Shown here: piece after piece, positions 43,250 to 55,609 of the stretch
How positions within the stretch are numbered: position 1 is the first letter of the stretch
Layout of the letters: the number at the start of each line of letters is the position of its first letter
From: Ariolimax columbianus
Lineage: Eukaryota > Mollusca > Gastropoda > Stylommatophora > Arionidae
Direction of reading: 5' to 3'
NCBI GenBank assembly: GCA_036924085.1
Contig: JAVGWX010000012.1
Span: forward strand, 32,360,272-32,424,271
DNA length: 64,000 nucleotides
Program-made: the position numbers and the translations under genes
The notes under the pieces: generated by a model
What the model was told of the DNA's origin: nothing
Seen by the model: only the letters and a program-made list of their open reading frames with translations
Database searches by the model: none

Positions 43250-43440
43250 TCTTCAGTCAAAACCTGGGGCACAGGCCTTCAGAAGATACATGCCAAGCCC
43301 TCCTGGAGTTGAAGTTTTTGTGGCTTCATGTTTCTGCAGGTTCAGGTAGTCAGCTTGATGCCCAATCCTCCTTAGATACCTCTTAGGACATGTCTGGCAG
43401 GGTACAATGTTACTGTTTTTTGTTTCCCTTGTTCTTAAAT
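43250..43440 (+). repeat. Dispersed repeat J copy
   Basis: 'aagatacatgccaagccctc', 'gttgaagtttttgtggc' and 'gatgcccaatcctcctta' match 7950-8130. From 43445 to 43820 nothing was recognised. Confidence 0.45.
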
Positions 43441-43824
43441 TAATTCAGTACAAGTGGTTTTCACAACAACCATGCCATTTCAGTGCAATCGACCTCTATT
43501 ATCCGTTACATTTGTTATGTATTGTTTTCCTTACCTGTCAGTCCACAATTTGAAACCATTATTTCTGAAACAATTGCCAAGGTGAGTGCGTACATTGAGG
43601 TGAGTGCGTGGTGTAATGTAGAGGTGTAAATTGAGTGCATGTTTGGTTTGCAATTCCAACATACCTGATTTGAAATCACTCCATGTTTAATGTGACTGGG
43701 CATGTTGGGGATTTTTCTCAGTATGACCGCTCCACCACGTACATAAAGAATTGGCAAAGCTACTGTACTATAAAACTGTCATAGTGGAACACACAACACA
43801 TTACAAACAGATACATACAGGTAT

Positions 43825-44060
43825 CAGTAAAGAGTAGGCTTAACGGCCGCTGTTATTCCCAAGATATTTGTACCTTTCCCAAGTTAGTTTGTTAAGAGCA
43901 GCTATAGATAGCGCCTAACTGGCTGCGGGTCTACTTAGCTCTAGTGTGAATCTATTAAGATGGGACTCGCACATCGGTAAAAATCACCCTCTAAGAAACT
44001 GGTTGTATACAGACTGTAGTGTTTTCTAAACCAGTATAAAGATGTTAAGTTAAGTATGCA
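43825..44060 (+). repeat. SINE family C, body and tail 1
   Basis: 'gagtaggcttaacggccgct', 'gttaagagcagctatagata', 'gcgcctaactggctgcgg', 'ctaagaaactggttgtatac', 'aaaccagtataaagatg', ending in 'ttaagttaag'. Confidence 0.7.
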
Positions 44061-44079
44061 TACACTGATCAGTGAGAAG

Positions 44080-44350
44080 CATGTGGCCAAATGGTTTTGG
44101 TGCCTGCCTGTCAACAAGGAGGGCAGTGGTTCGAATCCCCGGTAGGGCAAATGTTGTTTTTCTGTTGGGGGAAATAAACAAACATAGTTGCGATGCGACC
44201 TGTAGTCCTCAGCCTTAAAATCCCTCGACTACCTCAGCAATGGGAAAAAGCTGTAGGACAGTGGCCAGTGTGTTCTGATATAACCAAAAAGACTGCGGTC
44301 TGGGGTTGAAAAGGATGTGCCTTCGCCATGAAAATGCAGAAAGGCAAACC
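44080..44350 (+). repeat. SINE family E copy
   Basis: The head is 'atgtggccaaatggttttgg' with the B box 'tggttcgaatccccgg'; the body is 'cctcgactacctcagcaatg' and the 3' part 'gtctggggttgaaaaggatg'. From 44360 to 45320 the DNA is AT-rich with no gene recognised. Confidence 0.65.
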
Positions 44351-45324
44351 TAAAACAAAAATTTGCATATCCATCTGTCATTTGATATCTCAAGGTTTTA
44401 TGTACACAAGTTTAGGTAAAGGCATAAGCACTGTTTCTTTTGGGCCCACAGAAAGTGCATTTCTTGTACTCTGTGCTTCAAAACTATTAAACTAACTTGT
44501 AGATGTAGGACCGATAACCTTTTATCTTGCCTACATTTAATTTTCAACTGAAACATTACGTCCTGTCAATCAACATCATCTGACTACAAGAATTATGTCT
44601 AGTGAGGGTGCTCTATCAATTTTGTTTTACCAAACTTTTGTAAGAAACTCAGCTAGTTACATGTCTGCAATGTCAAATAATAAACCTAAGAGATGTAATA
44701 TAATTATCACTTTGGTAACAAAAATAAACAATTTTTTTTTAACGAGCCCAATCGCAAAAACAACAATATTATAAGCCTTCGAATTATAATAATTATCTTT
44801 GTTATTGTTGTCTCTAAAATTGTGTTTATTCACTGGCCACAAGGCACCCATTCGTTTCGCCAGTTAACAGAAATAAAAGTTATTTCTGGCAATGAAGCTG
44901 GAGACATAAGCAGCCAATGTCAAACATAACCAGCCAATGTCAAATAGGAAAAGATGAGCAGCCAATGCCAAACATGACCAGCAAATCGAGACTAAAGAAA
45001 GAAGAATGTGCATGAGGCTAGCAACTTCATCATGTAAAAACCATTACTATTTAAAGCAACACTGCAAATGCTCGGAAACCGACTTCCTGTAAAGGTGCCG
45101 GCTGTAGTGGTCGTTACCATATACTAAACTTGGAGCGAAATGATAAATCATCATCATCCATAGAAGTTATTGATTACTGCTTACCATTATCCAGCATTCA
45201 ATTCTTTTGCTGCCTGGAGATGTAGTAGGGAGTTGAGAAAGTTCCCATGTTAATTGAATTAAATTTGTATCATTTTTATTGCACATAGCTGTTTGTATAC
45301 ACAGTATATGTTTATTTGCCACTT

Positions 45325-46146
45325 CCGAGAGATGTTCAGAAAGTAATTAAATTTGTTCATGTTTAATGTATATAGCTTGTGCACTGTGTTCTTGGACAGA
45401 CAAGCTGTTCTCCTGGTAGAATTTATGCCCCAAAATCAAATAATCTACTCTGTTATTTACTGGGAAACATTGAAGAAGCTGGAATGTGCAATTCAAAACA
45501 AAATGTGCAGGATGCTGAATGATGGCATTCTTCTGCTTCACAACACCACTTAGTCTCACTCTGCGGCTCACACTCAAACCCACCTCATTTGAATGGGTAC
45601 AAATGGACCACCCCACTCTCCTTACAGCCTTGAATTGGCACAGAGTTACTTTCCCCTATTCTTGCATTTGAAAAGGTCCGTCATCCACCATTATTTTGAC
45701 AATCAGGATGATCTGAAAGATTCTGTGCAGGATTGGCTAACACTACAGGTAGCACCTTTTTATGAGGAGGGTATACAAAAACTCCTTTCAAGTTACGATA
45801 AGTGCATCAATAATAGAGGAGACTATGTTGAAAAGTAGAATAAAGCTTGTTTATATTTTTTTTTTTAAATCGGCTGCAACAGAACAGACTGGCGAAGGAG
45901 AAGGGATCGAAGAGGGAATGCTAACCCGGTACTCAAAAAAATGCTTGCTGAAGTTTGATGTGTTGGACTGAAAGGTGCCAATATCGCAATCAAGCTGTAA
46001 ACTATGACACAACACTTTCCGTTCTCGGTACTATATTTTGCTACTTAGGCCCTTGTCAGGTTTTGGTAGTGGGAGATTGAGAATGAATGAAGACAAACCA
46101 AGCCAAGCCAAACAAACATCCAAACATGTTACTTTCTGAACATTGA
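45325..46146 (+). mobile_element. Dead mariner element with a nested SINE
   Basis: Ends share 'tgttcagaaagtaa' in inverted orientation (45334 and 46127-46142). Frames at 45560-45838 encode the mariner transposase C-terminus: PHSPYSLELAQSYFPLF (normally PPYSPDLAPSDYHLF, so the third catalytic Asp is lost) and DWLTLQVAPFYEEGIQKLLS, ending GDYVEK. The N-terminal two-thirds are missing. A family A SINE lies at 45869-46105 inside it. Confidence 0.72.
45869..46105 (+). repeat. SINE family A copy inside the mariner relic
   Basis: 'cggctgcaacagaacagact', 'gaagggatcgaagagggaat', 'gaaaggtgccaatatcgcaa', 'gtaaactatgacacaacac'. It matches 60975-61190. Confidence 0.7.
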
Positions 46147-46587
46147 TTGTACTATTCTTTATACTGTTTACATGACCTGATTACACTAATATTTGTGACA
46201 TTATTGTATATTTCACCTGTCAAGAATATTTCATTAATAATAAAATAAAAATCATGATTTTGTAAATATGTCAATAAACAAACCTAACTGTATTTTGCAT
46301 GCTCTTGGTGATTTCAATACTTACCCAGTTATACTATATAGATCACTTATTTTTTATTATGCAAAATTCCATCTTCTGGTTCGTCCATCATTGTCAGAAT
46401 TGTGGAAGTAACTGCCACCATCAATCACCTCCCTCTTCTACACCTTGTATGGGGACACAAAACAGGCAAAAAAAACATGCACATTCCACTATCTGCACAT
46501 ACAAAAGAAGAGTGAAATGGCATTATCTTGTCGATCAGAAAAGTCAATCATTAATTATGTTGGATTTTATGTCAAGTCAAACCTGAG

Positions 46588-46862
46588 GGAGCCTCGTAGC
46601 GCAGTGGTTAGCGCGCTGGCGTCGCATATGAGTGGTCCTGGGTTCATTCCCCAGTTGAGGCGGTAGGGTTTTTTTCAGACCGCAATGGCTCCCGGGTCGA
46701 CCCAGCCTTAAATGGGTACCAGTACAGTCCAGGAAGTAAAAGCGGCGAGGGAGAGGAAATGGCTACCGCCCTCATATAGCCGAGCCTTTGAAATGTGAGA
46801 TCGCTCACACCCCTATGGCAATAATGCTATGGGTTACTTTACTTTACTTTACTTTACTTACT
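46588..46862 (+). repeat. tRNA-derived SINE family D, near-complete
   Basis: The head is 'ctcgtagcgcagtggttagc' with the B box 'cctgggttcattcccc'. The body is 'ggctcccgggtcgacccagc' and 'aaatgggtaccagtacag'. It ends in (ctttа-type) 'actttactttactttac' repeats. It looks young. The tRNA-like part lacks a 3' acceptor stem, so it is a SINE head and not a tRNA gene. Confidence 0.8.
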
Positions 46863-46869
46863 TTACAAA

Positions 46870-47100
46870 CATATTATATGACTTTGAAATATGAAAAGTA
46901 ACAATAAAGAGATGTGGGATTTCATAAATGAATGCTTGTGGAGAGTGGGACAGAAATTGTACAAAGTCACTAATGTGGAATAAACTAGACAGACAATAGG
47001 GAGAAGATGATGGCATTGGATAGGAAACATATTAAGGAAACCATCTGATAGTATTACAAAGCAGGCTTTTGTTCTAGAATGCCCAGGGTAAAATAAACAG
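46870..47100 (+). pseudogene. LINE C-terminal relic
   Basis: The pieces FINECLWRVGQKLYK, WIGNILRKPSDSITKQAF and ECPG parallel 36785-37050. Confidence 0.5.
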
Positions 47101-47639
47101 ATTCCATTTTGATCGTTATGCGAGTCATCTATGTACATACTCATATTTAAACCGTTGACCATTACATGTTTCAGTGCCTAGCACTCAACAATGTCATGAA
47201 ACTGCTTCTTCCTCCGAGGAAAACTTTGTGTAGTTCTAAACGACTAACAAATAAGAGCAGAAGCTAATAAATGGCGTTGGGACGACATCCCGAATGTTGC
47301 TGGATCTGTAACAACAACATTCACCTTTGCACACCAAGTGAAGCTTCTCACCACCACTGCAGCTTGCCTGTTTACAGGAAGCCTGTATCTAATCATTTTC
47401 TATGTTGGCTTTATAGCAATAGTTTGACATGATGAGGTATCTAGCTCCATGCGCAAACCCTCTTTAGTCACATTGGAAGATTCCACTATCCCCATTATTT
47501 CCAACGAGGTTATCACTCCGATATTGTGGAAAATTAATCTGCAATTTATATTCATTGCCTGTAGCAATATTGAATGAAAAACGTCGGGGAGGAGAGAGAG
47601 GGAGACTTAGGAATGAAAGATGAGCAAGAGTAATGTGAC

Positions 47640-47935
47640 CAACTTATTTGTCTCCTTTGTCACATTTGTTATCTCCTTATTTGTTGTTTTCTTCATAACC
47701 TTCTTCATTATCTTCTTCTTCTTTGTTGACCTTCTTCTGCTTCTTCCTTCCTTCCTTCATCATGCAAATATGTTTCTTTTTCTTCCTCTTCTTCTTATGT
47801 GTTTGCTGCTTCTTCGTCTTCTTTCCAGTTACCATGTTCTTATGTTTCTTCTTCTTCTGCTTCTCCTTCTTCATCATCATCTGCTTCTTTTTCATCTGCT
47901 TCCTTTTTATCTTTGCCTTTGCCATCTTCTTCACC
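47640..47935 (+). repeat. CTT-rich microsatellite tract
   Basis: Imperfect (ttc)n and (ttcttcatc)n. Long open frames on both strands here are low-complexity Phe/Leu or Lys runs and are not genes. Confidence 0.85.
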
Positions 47936-48029
47936 GTAGAGAGCCACAATTACAGTTGGCCACCTTCAGGAAGCCTGTATCAAGGTGCTCTGTATGCTTT
48001 TGCTGTGGTGGTTTCTTTAGCAATTGTTT

Positions 48030-48130
48030 TACAAGATGAGATTGCTAGTCCGATGCAAAACTTTCTTTGGTCACCTTTTATGACATAGAGGTGCAGCGAT
48101 CCTATTCTTTCGTTCCCAGCAATAGTCTGG
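48030..48130 (+). repeat. Dispersed repeat J, terminal motif
   Basis: 'gatgagattgctagtccgat', 'ggtcaccttttatgacatag' and 'gcagcgatcctattctttc' resemble the block near 8105 and 47430. Confidence 0.4.
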
Positions 48131-48317
48131 ACATCCACTTAGGGATTCTTCTTCGACGTTGTTTGCATTCAAACCAAAAATGTAAGGGACTGCAGTAAAG
48201 ATAATTTAAAAACGTAATTAGTCACCTTCACCCATTGTAGTGGTCGACTGGGAGCACAGGACTAAACAATAAAAGCCAAAAGATAGTTTCTTTCTACAAA
48301 TTCGAATTCTACGAATT

Positions 48318-48445
48318 CCCGTGATCTCTGGGTAGTGAGATCGGGCTCGCGTGTTCAGTGTCGAGGACGTTAACAATCCATTGGCAGTTAGACATCGAAG
48401 ATAATAGGCTTAATGATCTCTGCCCAGACAAATTTAAAACAATTC
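48318..48445 (+). repeat. SINE family C body fragment
   Basis: 'cgtgatctctgggtagtgag', 'gtgttcagtgtcgaggacgt' and 'taataggcttaatgatctct' match 22695-22800. Confidence 0.55.
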
Positions 48446-48716
48446 TAGTTAAAAATTTTCACAAATTATTTGTTCTTTCCCCCACACCTAGTAAGACGTA
48501 GGAAGTTTAAAATACTTACAATGGATAGCCCTCGGCTACCTGGCAACAGACATTAGCATGCTTGCTTGAATTATCATGATTTCAAGTACAATATAATCCG
48601 CTTGTACAGGCAGAACAATGGAAGTACCACACCAGACAACATAACATGCACACACACTGATTTCGGACCACAAACACCACACCAGGCAATTGTATTTACA
48701 TCAGCCCTGATAATAA

Positions 48717-49605
48717 TACGAGGGAAGTTCAAGTCAAACCGGGACTTTTTATAAAAAAATTTTTTTTTTTTTTTCAAGCAATCAAAATGCCATTTATTTT
48801 TCTATATAATCTCCTGCAACGTTTATGTAGTTATTCCAATGTTTAAGTAATGCTGGAAAAGCTTTAGGGGTACAAAGATTTGTCAGTATGACCAATCCAG
48901 GACAGCCTTTCACTTTGTCATCAGTATTGAAATGCTGACCTCCCAGGAATTCTTTCCAAAAATATTGAAATTGCTTGGTGCGATGTCTGCGCTGTAAGGT
49001 GGATGTGGCAATACCTTTAAGCCGAGTTGCTGCAGATGGCACATAATGTGGTGAGCCATATGAGGTCGAGTGTTATGCTGCAGGAGCAGGGCGCCCTTTG
49101 TGATCAAACCCAACGTGACTAACCTTCCGAAAATCAAAATGTTCGTGAATAATATCGTTCACCGTACCACAGAGAAAGACTTTCCTATTATGCAATTTCG
49201 AGATAGGTTATGCGTCGATTTTTCAGGATCTGGATATTCACAGGTATGACTGTGATGGGCTGAGAGCCACTACGGCCCGGATCACCACTCACGGATGTAT
49301 GTCCTTTTCTAAAATGTTTACACCAATCAAATATCTTACTGCGGCTGAGTGTCTCATCACCGTCTTGTGATTGCAGTCTTCTGTAAATTTCCGCAGGTTT
49401 TACGTCTTCTTTCACAAGAAACTTCATCACAACACGCTGTTTGATGCAAGCACTAACGGTGATTTCCGCCATTTTTATCTATCTGCCACAGGACAAGCCC
49501 ATCGCAAGTGGGCTATCTAGCATTTATAGGACACAAGTAATTTCCATAACCCATTCAGGTAGAGCTAGAACAAAATGTCCCGGTTTGATTTAAACGCCGT
49601 TCGTA
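48717..49605 (-). mobile_element. Dead mariner element (minus)
   Basis: TA duplications lie at 48717-48718 and 49604-49605. Inverted ends share 'tcaaaccgggac'. Minus-strand frames give the N-terminal helix-turn-helix (VMKFLVKEDVKPAEIYRRL, then FDWCKHFRKG) and, after an internal deletion, LLQHNTRPHMAHH and PPYSADIAPSNFNIF. The expected catalytic Asp residues in xDNxRPH and APSD are H and N here, so it is inactive. The C-terminus is GDYIEK. Length 885 bp against the usual 1.3 kb. Confidence 0.85.
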
Positions 49606-49619
49606 GGTTCTCTACGGAA

Positions 49620-49945
49620 ACTAAGGTGGCAACAGTACCAGACGTGTGGGGCTAGTTGTGGTCTGATTTGACTAAAAGGGAGCCGAAGACGCAGCAGCTT
49701 ACAGCAGCCAGCGAGAGATAACCAAGACCCTGTTATACCGCCAAGTGATGGCGCTGGAAACAGGATGTACCCTTCCTGCCTGGCTGAGAGAATAGTCATC
49801 GAAAAGTGAAGGCAAACTAGTCCCAAAAATAGTGCTCAAACCGAATGTATTGGGCCGGAAGAGGCAAATATCACAGTATTTATGTAAACCACCTGGTACG
49901 TAGCGTCACAAAACGCCTTTTTCAAAGCGGGAACCGAAGAAGAAG
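49620..49945 (+). repeat. SINE family A copy ending in (GAA)n
   Basis: Contains 'gcagcagcttacagcagcca', the central block near 49830 ('gggccggaagaggcaaatat') and an end of 'gaaccgaagaagaagaagat'. Confidence 0.6.
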
Positions 49946-50039
49946 AAGATGACATGATAGTAAAGTCAAATTCTGTCACGGAACTTTCCTGCACATGGAA
50001 GACACATATAAGGAGATGACAGCGGCGTCTTCGTTAAGG

Positions 50040-50330
50040 CAGTTCGTTTATTCTGGGCCTCAGAGATGTTATTTCCCTCAGCGATGTGGGCAACTTGTGT
50101 GATGGTAGTGCATCAGGTGATCGATTCTGTGCAAGCATCTACCAGGAGGTGATATCAATGTTGAAGTTTTACAGAAACATTTTTAAGGAGTCTATGTAGC
50201 GTCTCTTCTGTCCCCTTGATGAGCGTGCGGTTGTTCTGAGCTCACCGTACAGTTGCTGATTGGAGAGCCGCTCATCGGACAAGCGATGTCTCGCCCATCC
50301 TATCTGGACTCTGCAAATGCGTGTGTATGA
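50040..50330 (-). pseudogene. LINE C-terminal tail relic (minus)
   Basis: The minus-strand reading RIGWARHRLSDERL, QQLYGELRTTARSSRGQKRR and NFNIDITSW matches RTE-like tails (RWxGHxxRM.., LLYGEL..GxRSxGGQKKR). From 50340 to 51120 nothing was recognised. Confidence 0.55.
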
Positions 50331-51123
50331 TCAACATGTTTGAGCTACTAACGGTTTTAGCCCCAATGTAACCAAATGCACTGTTGTTGAAAAAGGCACA
50401 CCATCTCACTCAAAGTAAAGTAAACTTGTAAAACAAACAACAGTCACCGTGCAGTGTGCAAGTTATTTTTTCCACCCCGGATAAAATAAACTAAGTACTT
50501 ATCGAGGTTCGAAATGTGCTCGTTTGAGATAGAAACCGTGATCATAACCACTCGACCACACGATTCTCAACCTGTACTATGGAAAATATTGTATAGGCCG
50601 TGTAACAGACCCACTGTTTGCCCTGGCCGTTATTCTAACTCAGAATATTCTCACACTCATCCACATCATTCATGACCACACTCAGTAAATGACATATCAC
50701 ACAGCAGGTGGCATATTTATTACATAATACGCATATCATAAAAATGAGTAGTGGAATTACAAACACAATACAATACATATCATCTTAACTAATTATTCCT
50801 ATGTTATATATAAGTTAGTATAGATATTAAATAAAGCGGGAATTTAAAGCATGAGCTATTGATAGGATTCCCAACTAACTAAAACCCAGTTCTATTGCCT
50901 TGCAATTACATCACACACACATCGCCTTAACTGCGTCCGCAACACACCTTATAAAATACTCTTCCTCACTCAAATCCCCTCAGGCGGGCGATCTCGACAT
51001 AACTCGTTCACAATGTGTCCTTGCTTACAAACACACGTTCAGATTATCTATTAATGCAAAACTCACACACCTATTTGAGCGCTCCTGTTCTATCACCAAC
51101 ATTCGTCCAACAGTCTATCAATC

Positions 51124-51385
51124 GCTCCTCTACCTATTCAACAAATTGAAGATAGGTGGCACTGACGAATGCCCGTGTGGTACCGGGAAAATTACCGCTG
51201 AGCATTTGCTGCAAAACTGCCCGACATACGAGGATCAGAGAGAGCAGATGTGGCCATCACCAGTGGCAACACTAGACAAGCTCTATAGCAGTGTCGACAG
51301 CCTCAGGATCACCACTGCTTTTTTCGAAAAAATTAAGGTTGACGTCTGACTGCGAACGATGAAGAAGAAGAAGAAGCTCCTCTAC
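51124..51385 (+). mobile_element. Short 5'-truncated copy of the 18S-associated LINE
   Basis: A 13-bp duplication 'gctcctctaccta' at 51124-51136 and 51373-51385 brackets about 236 bp. It is nearly identical to the end of the 14283-18191 frame ([39 protein letters not shown]), the stop, and (gaa)n. The 5' break has microhomology with the target ('cctatt'). Confidence 0.9.
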
Positions 51386-51414
51386 CTAAGTCGGTGAGTT
51401 AAACATACTATCTA

Positions 51415-51500
51415 CATTCAGTCTCTCTCTCTCTCTCGCTCTCATCTCTCTATCCAGCCTCCCCTCCATCCAGCCTCCTCTCCATCCAGCCTCCTGAGCT
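51415..51500 (+). repeat. CT microsatellite and 'tccatccagcctcc' repeats
   Basis: (tc)n is followed by three copies of 'ccatccagcctcc'-type units. From 51500 to 51930 no gene was seen. Confidence 0.6.
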
Positions 51501-51934
51501 AAACTTTCTCTCGAGTTATATACACTCAAGCAAAGTCCGAGCTCGACCAATGGATTTCAGGGAATGACTATATTCAGTCTTATTGGAACGAAACACTTTG
51601 CACACCTGTCACTCATTCTCTCGTAGCAAGCCCCGCTGCCATTCCGTCTGTCAATCAATCTCCCCCTACCCAAATCGGAAGGCCAGCGGTCAGTCCCTAC
51701 CTGTCCATATTGCCTATCCCAATTCTGCTCTCCCTTATTGAGACGGTGAGTGACATTGACACGCATTCAGGTAGCTTTAAGCTTTTAACATGTTCAGGCA
51801 TCAGAAACCACCTCACCCCTGTCCTAAACTCCCCTTGCTCCGGCGGGAACTGTTACATCCGTTTACAGTTCTGATGTACAACTATTTTTTCAACCTTTTT
51901 TTTTTCACCCCTCCGACTTGTGCTTAGAGGCAGA

Positions 51935-53300
51935 GATTATCATTGCCGAAGAGCAAGCAGGGTTTCAAGAGGGAAGAGGCACCACTGAACATATATTTCA
52001 TCTGCGGATATTGTATGCGAAATACTTAGAGTATCAACAACACACATATCATGTCTTCGTCTATTTAAAAAAAAGCGTTCGACAGAGTATGACATGTGGC
52101 GCTATTGACAAACAATGAAGCATTACAAAATCAATAGTAATATTGTGAAGGTAATTGAGAACCTTTATGAGAAGGCGTCAAGTACAGTTTCTGTAGACGG
52201 AATACTAGGCGAATGGTTCCGCACGTCTGTTGGGGTGAGACGGGGTTGTATACTCTCTCCAACATTCTTCAATGTATTTTTGGAAAGAATAATGGAGGCG
52301 GGCCTGTAGGGACATGTTGGTACGGTCAGGTGACAAGACGATTACAAACAAGCAGATGATATAGATGGTCTGGCAGGCACGGAAACGGAACTCTAAGAGC
52401 TGATTGGTAGATTGGACAGAGCGAGGAAATTTACAGAAGACTGCAATCACAATATGGTGATGAGACACTCAACCGCAGGAAGACATTTGATTGGCGCACA
52501 CGTTTTATAAAAGGCCATATATCCGTGAGTGATGATAACGGACGTAGTGGCTCTCAACCCATCACAGTCATTCTTGTGCTATGGCATGGAGATAAATGCA
52601 GAGAAAACAAAGCTGATGACTAATAACACGGAAGGATTTACATCTGTGATAAAAGCAATTGGGCAGGAACTCGAAGTTGTACACCGGTTCAAGTATCTGG
52701 GATCACTGATCAGCGATGAGGGCTAGCAGCCTGAGAGTTGCCAGAATAGCACAGACAACAGCGAAGCTTAGGCGGTTGAAACCCATTTGACAGGATAAGC
52801 GGCTCGCCCTCAGCATACACGTTAAACTAATGCGCTCATTGGTGCTCTCAATATCTGTATATGCCTGTGAGCCTTTGACCATTACTGCGGATATCCAGGG
52901 CAGAATACTTGCAATGAAGATGAGGTGCCGTAGAAGACTCCTAAATGTTACATATAAAGATCGTGTCAAGAACGTAGAAATACAACGGAGAGTGGAAAAC
53001 GCAAGTGGGTCTTTTGATGATCTGTTCAAAGTTATCAAAAGGCAAAATATGGCTTGATATGGGCATGTCAAGAGGTCCAGCGGAATTGCAAATTCGATAC
53101 TGCATGGTTCCGTACAAGGAAAGAGAGAGCAAAGACGTTCAATGAAGAGATGGGCAGACGACATCACTGGGCGATCAAACCTTCGTCCCAGTGATGCACG
53201 ACTGGCTGCAAAAGACAGAGAGAGATGGCGCGGGATTTTGGGAGTGTCTTCAAGTGTGCCCCAACGACCTGATGGGTTACGGAATGAAATGAACTGAACT
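51935..53300 (+). pseudogene. RTE-like LINE RT relic
   Basis: The order of motifs is EEQAGFQEGRGTTEHIFHLR (52), NSNIVKVIENLYEKASSTVS, VGVRRGCILSPTFFNVF, a degraded catalytic region near 52350 (ADDIDGLAG after a shift), INAEKTKLMTN, FKYLGSLISDEG and, at the 3' end, [15 protein letters not shown] codons. Stops interrupt every block. A short inserted piece near 52470-52560 resembles the mariner DNA ('gtagtggctctcaacccatc' compares with 49260). Confidence 0.65.
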
Positions 53301-54670
53301 TGTGCTTATCTAAGTGATACAGGTGAAAGAGCGAATAAGCCCATTGAATTTCCTACCAATACCTGTAGCAGGTCTCAGAGATACACATCATCTAGTCAGT
53401 TGGACAAAGTAGGTAAGATAACTCTGCAAATTAAAGCTTGGGTCAGTCGGTCCTGGGTACGAAACAGGACTGGGATGGGTCCAGGTTGAGCAAGGCCGCT
53501 AGCAGTAGTCTACAGACCGACAGAGACCGAAACAAGGTATATACATTCTCTTGGACCATCCAAGCCATGCCGTGGCGTCTTCTATGGCGTCGTCCGCGTC
53601 GGCTGACATTCAATAACCAATTAAGAACTTGAACAGTTTAGGGGAATCAAATTGTCTAATTAAACCAGAGCATGAAAGTCCGCGGAGATCTGTTCGTACA
53701 CTGGACGAGAAATATCTCCGTTGACATGAATGTGATTGTCATTCTGAAACACAGCATTGCGACTCGGGTGCGTGTCTTAGTGGTAGTAGCGAACTGCTGT
53801 GCCTAGGCTTAGACTGAGATTTGATCGCACAACAGACAATCAACATCTCCGGCGTTCGGCCCCACTGCTGAGTGTCTCTCTACAGACACCCTTGTGGTTT
53901 ATGTGAAAAAACATTATAGGGCCATTGTTACCCTTTAGAAAAGACCGCGAAAGCGTTTGAGGAAGGTTGTGCATGAGGCTAGCAAGTCTCCCGTGTAAAA
54001 ACCTTTGCTACTGAAACCATATTTCGAGAAACTGCACTTGTGTTTCCCTAAGGGCTGGTTAGGGACATCCAAATACAACGATAGACCTATATTCCTATAT
54101 CCGTGTGCTTTGCAGGGGACGGGATGGAGACAACAGTATTTGAGAACTAATGACACGGCCAGTACACTAATTTAGAAATAAATAGTCAAGGACATCTTGC
54201 ATAGACGTACATGACACGAACACATATTGACACATACATATTTACACACATATTGACAGACATATCGATACACATTAAAAATACAAGCACAAAATAATGT
54301 TATTTTCATATGGAGCTTCAAGATGGAATGTGTAAATGGAAGTGTTGAAAAGACGCGGGAAAGTTGCCTGGAGAAAGTAAACAAAACAGACGAGACATTT
54401 GACACCTGTTTCCGGTTTGATTGTGTAGTCTAGCAGTGATGCTGAATAATTTAGAAGCCCCAAAATATTATAGTCCATATTTTCGTCGAAAGTTATTGTT
54501 GAAAGAAATAACATTTTTTGTGGAAACTACTTCACACTCGTATGTACCCCAGGTATGAGCATTAATGGAGGGTGAATAGCACCACTTCACCTTACCATAA
54601 GGTTAAAGGTTAAGGACGCCACATAGTACAGTGGTTCTACTGACATTTCATTTAACTTAAAAGGTCAGAT

Positions 54671-54679
<9 letters not shown>
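53301..54679. other. No gene recognised
   Basis: A tRNA-like stretch at about 53762-53835 ('gggtgcgtgtcttagtggta') may be a SINE head. 'gtgcatgaggctagcaag' near 53970 recurs at 45010. Nothing else could be supported. Confidence 0.3.

Positions 54680-54735
<56 letters not shown>
54680..54735. repeat. (TA)n microsatellite
   Basis: About 23 TA units followed by a short (CA)n. Confidence 0.95.
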
Positions 54736-54737
<2 letters not shown>

Positions 54738-54787
54738 AAAAGGACACAAAACTATGTTAAGATATAAACTACTGGAATCCTCATATT

Positions 54788-55605
54788 CTTCTTCTTCTCC
54801 GTACGCTGTCAAACGTCAACCTGAATTTTTTCGAAAAAAAGCAGCGGTCATGCTGAGGCTGTCGACACTGCCATATAGCTTGTCTAGTGTCGCCACTGGT
54901 GATGACCACATGTGCTTTCTCTGGTCCTCGTATGTTGGGCAGTTTTGCAGCAGATGTTCAGCGGTCATTTTCCCTGTACCACAAGTGTATTCGTCAGTGC
55001 CACCTTTCTTCAATTTATTGAATAGGTGGTACCTCAGTCTGTTGTGGCCTGTGTGGAGTTTGAAGACCACGACCTGCTCTCTTCTGTTCAACTGGTAATA
55101 GGCATCATTTTTTGTGTAGCCAGTATGTTGTGTTTCCCATTTGGCCATGTATCTGGCCCTAATAAGCCTTTTGGGCTCTTCGTAGGTCACACTAGAATCT
55201 GGTTGTGGTAGTCTTGCACCTTCTTTTGCCAGTCTGTCTGCCTCCTCGTTGCCTTGGATGTTACGGTGGGATGGAACTTACTGCACCACTACTCTTTTTG
55301 GTGCGGATTGCTGGCATAGTTGACAGAGTACTGCTCTTAAATCATTTAGTTCAGTATTTTTCTGGCTTTTTAGTGCTGTGACTACGGCCAGGGCATCTGT
55401 AAACAGGACTATCTGGCTTTCATTCCTTTAGCCTGTCAGCATTGCTTCTACTGCAGCCTTCAGTGCCTCTGCCTCCGCTCTGAAATTGCTTGAGAATTTT
55501 CCAGTTGCCACTGACAGTGTTATTTTTCTACCATTTAGGCTCAGGAATACTCCTGCCCCTCCGTTCTGTGTTGTGTTTGTTACAGAACCGTCGGTGTATG
55601 CATGG
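54788..55605 (-). mobile_element. 5'-truncated copy of the 18S-associated LINE (minus)
   Basis: Minus-strand frames cover RNase H from the AYTDGSV strand to the C-terminus ([47 protein letters not shown]) and the GAA-type tail at the low end. The knuckle has lost one Cys (DEYTC instead of DECPC). A clear duplication was not found. Confidence 0.88.
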
Positions 55606-55609
55606 GGCT

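Noticed and set aside
45353..45553. Host gene exon
   Set aside because: It lies within inverted mariner ends and leads into a transposase C-terminus.
46588..46670. tRNA gene
   Set aside because: The A and B boxes are present but the acceptor stem does not close, and a SINE body and tail follow.
47620..48088. Phe/Leu-rich and Lys-rich frames on both strands
   Set aside because: They are a translation of CTT repeats.
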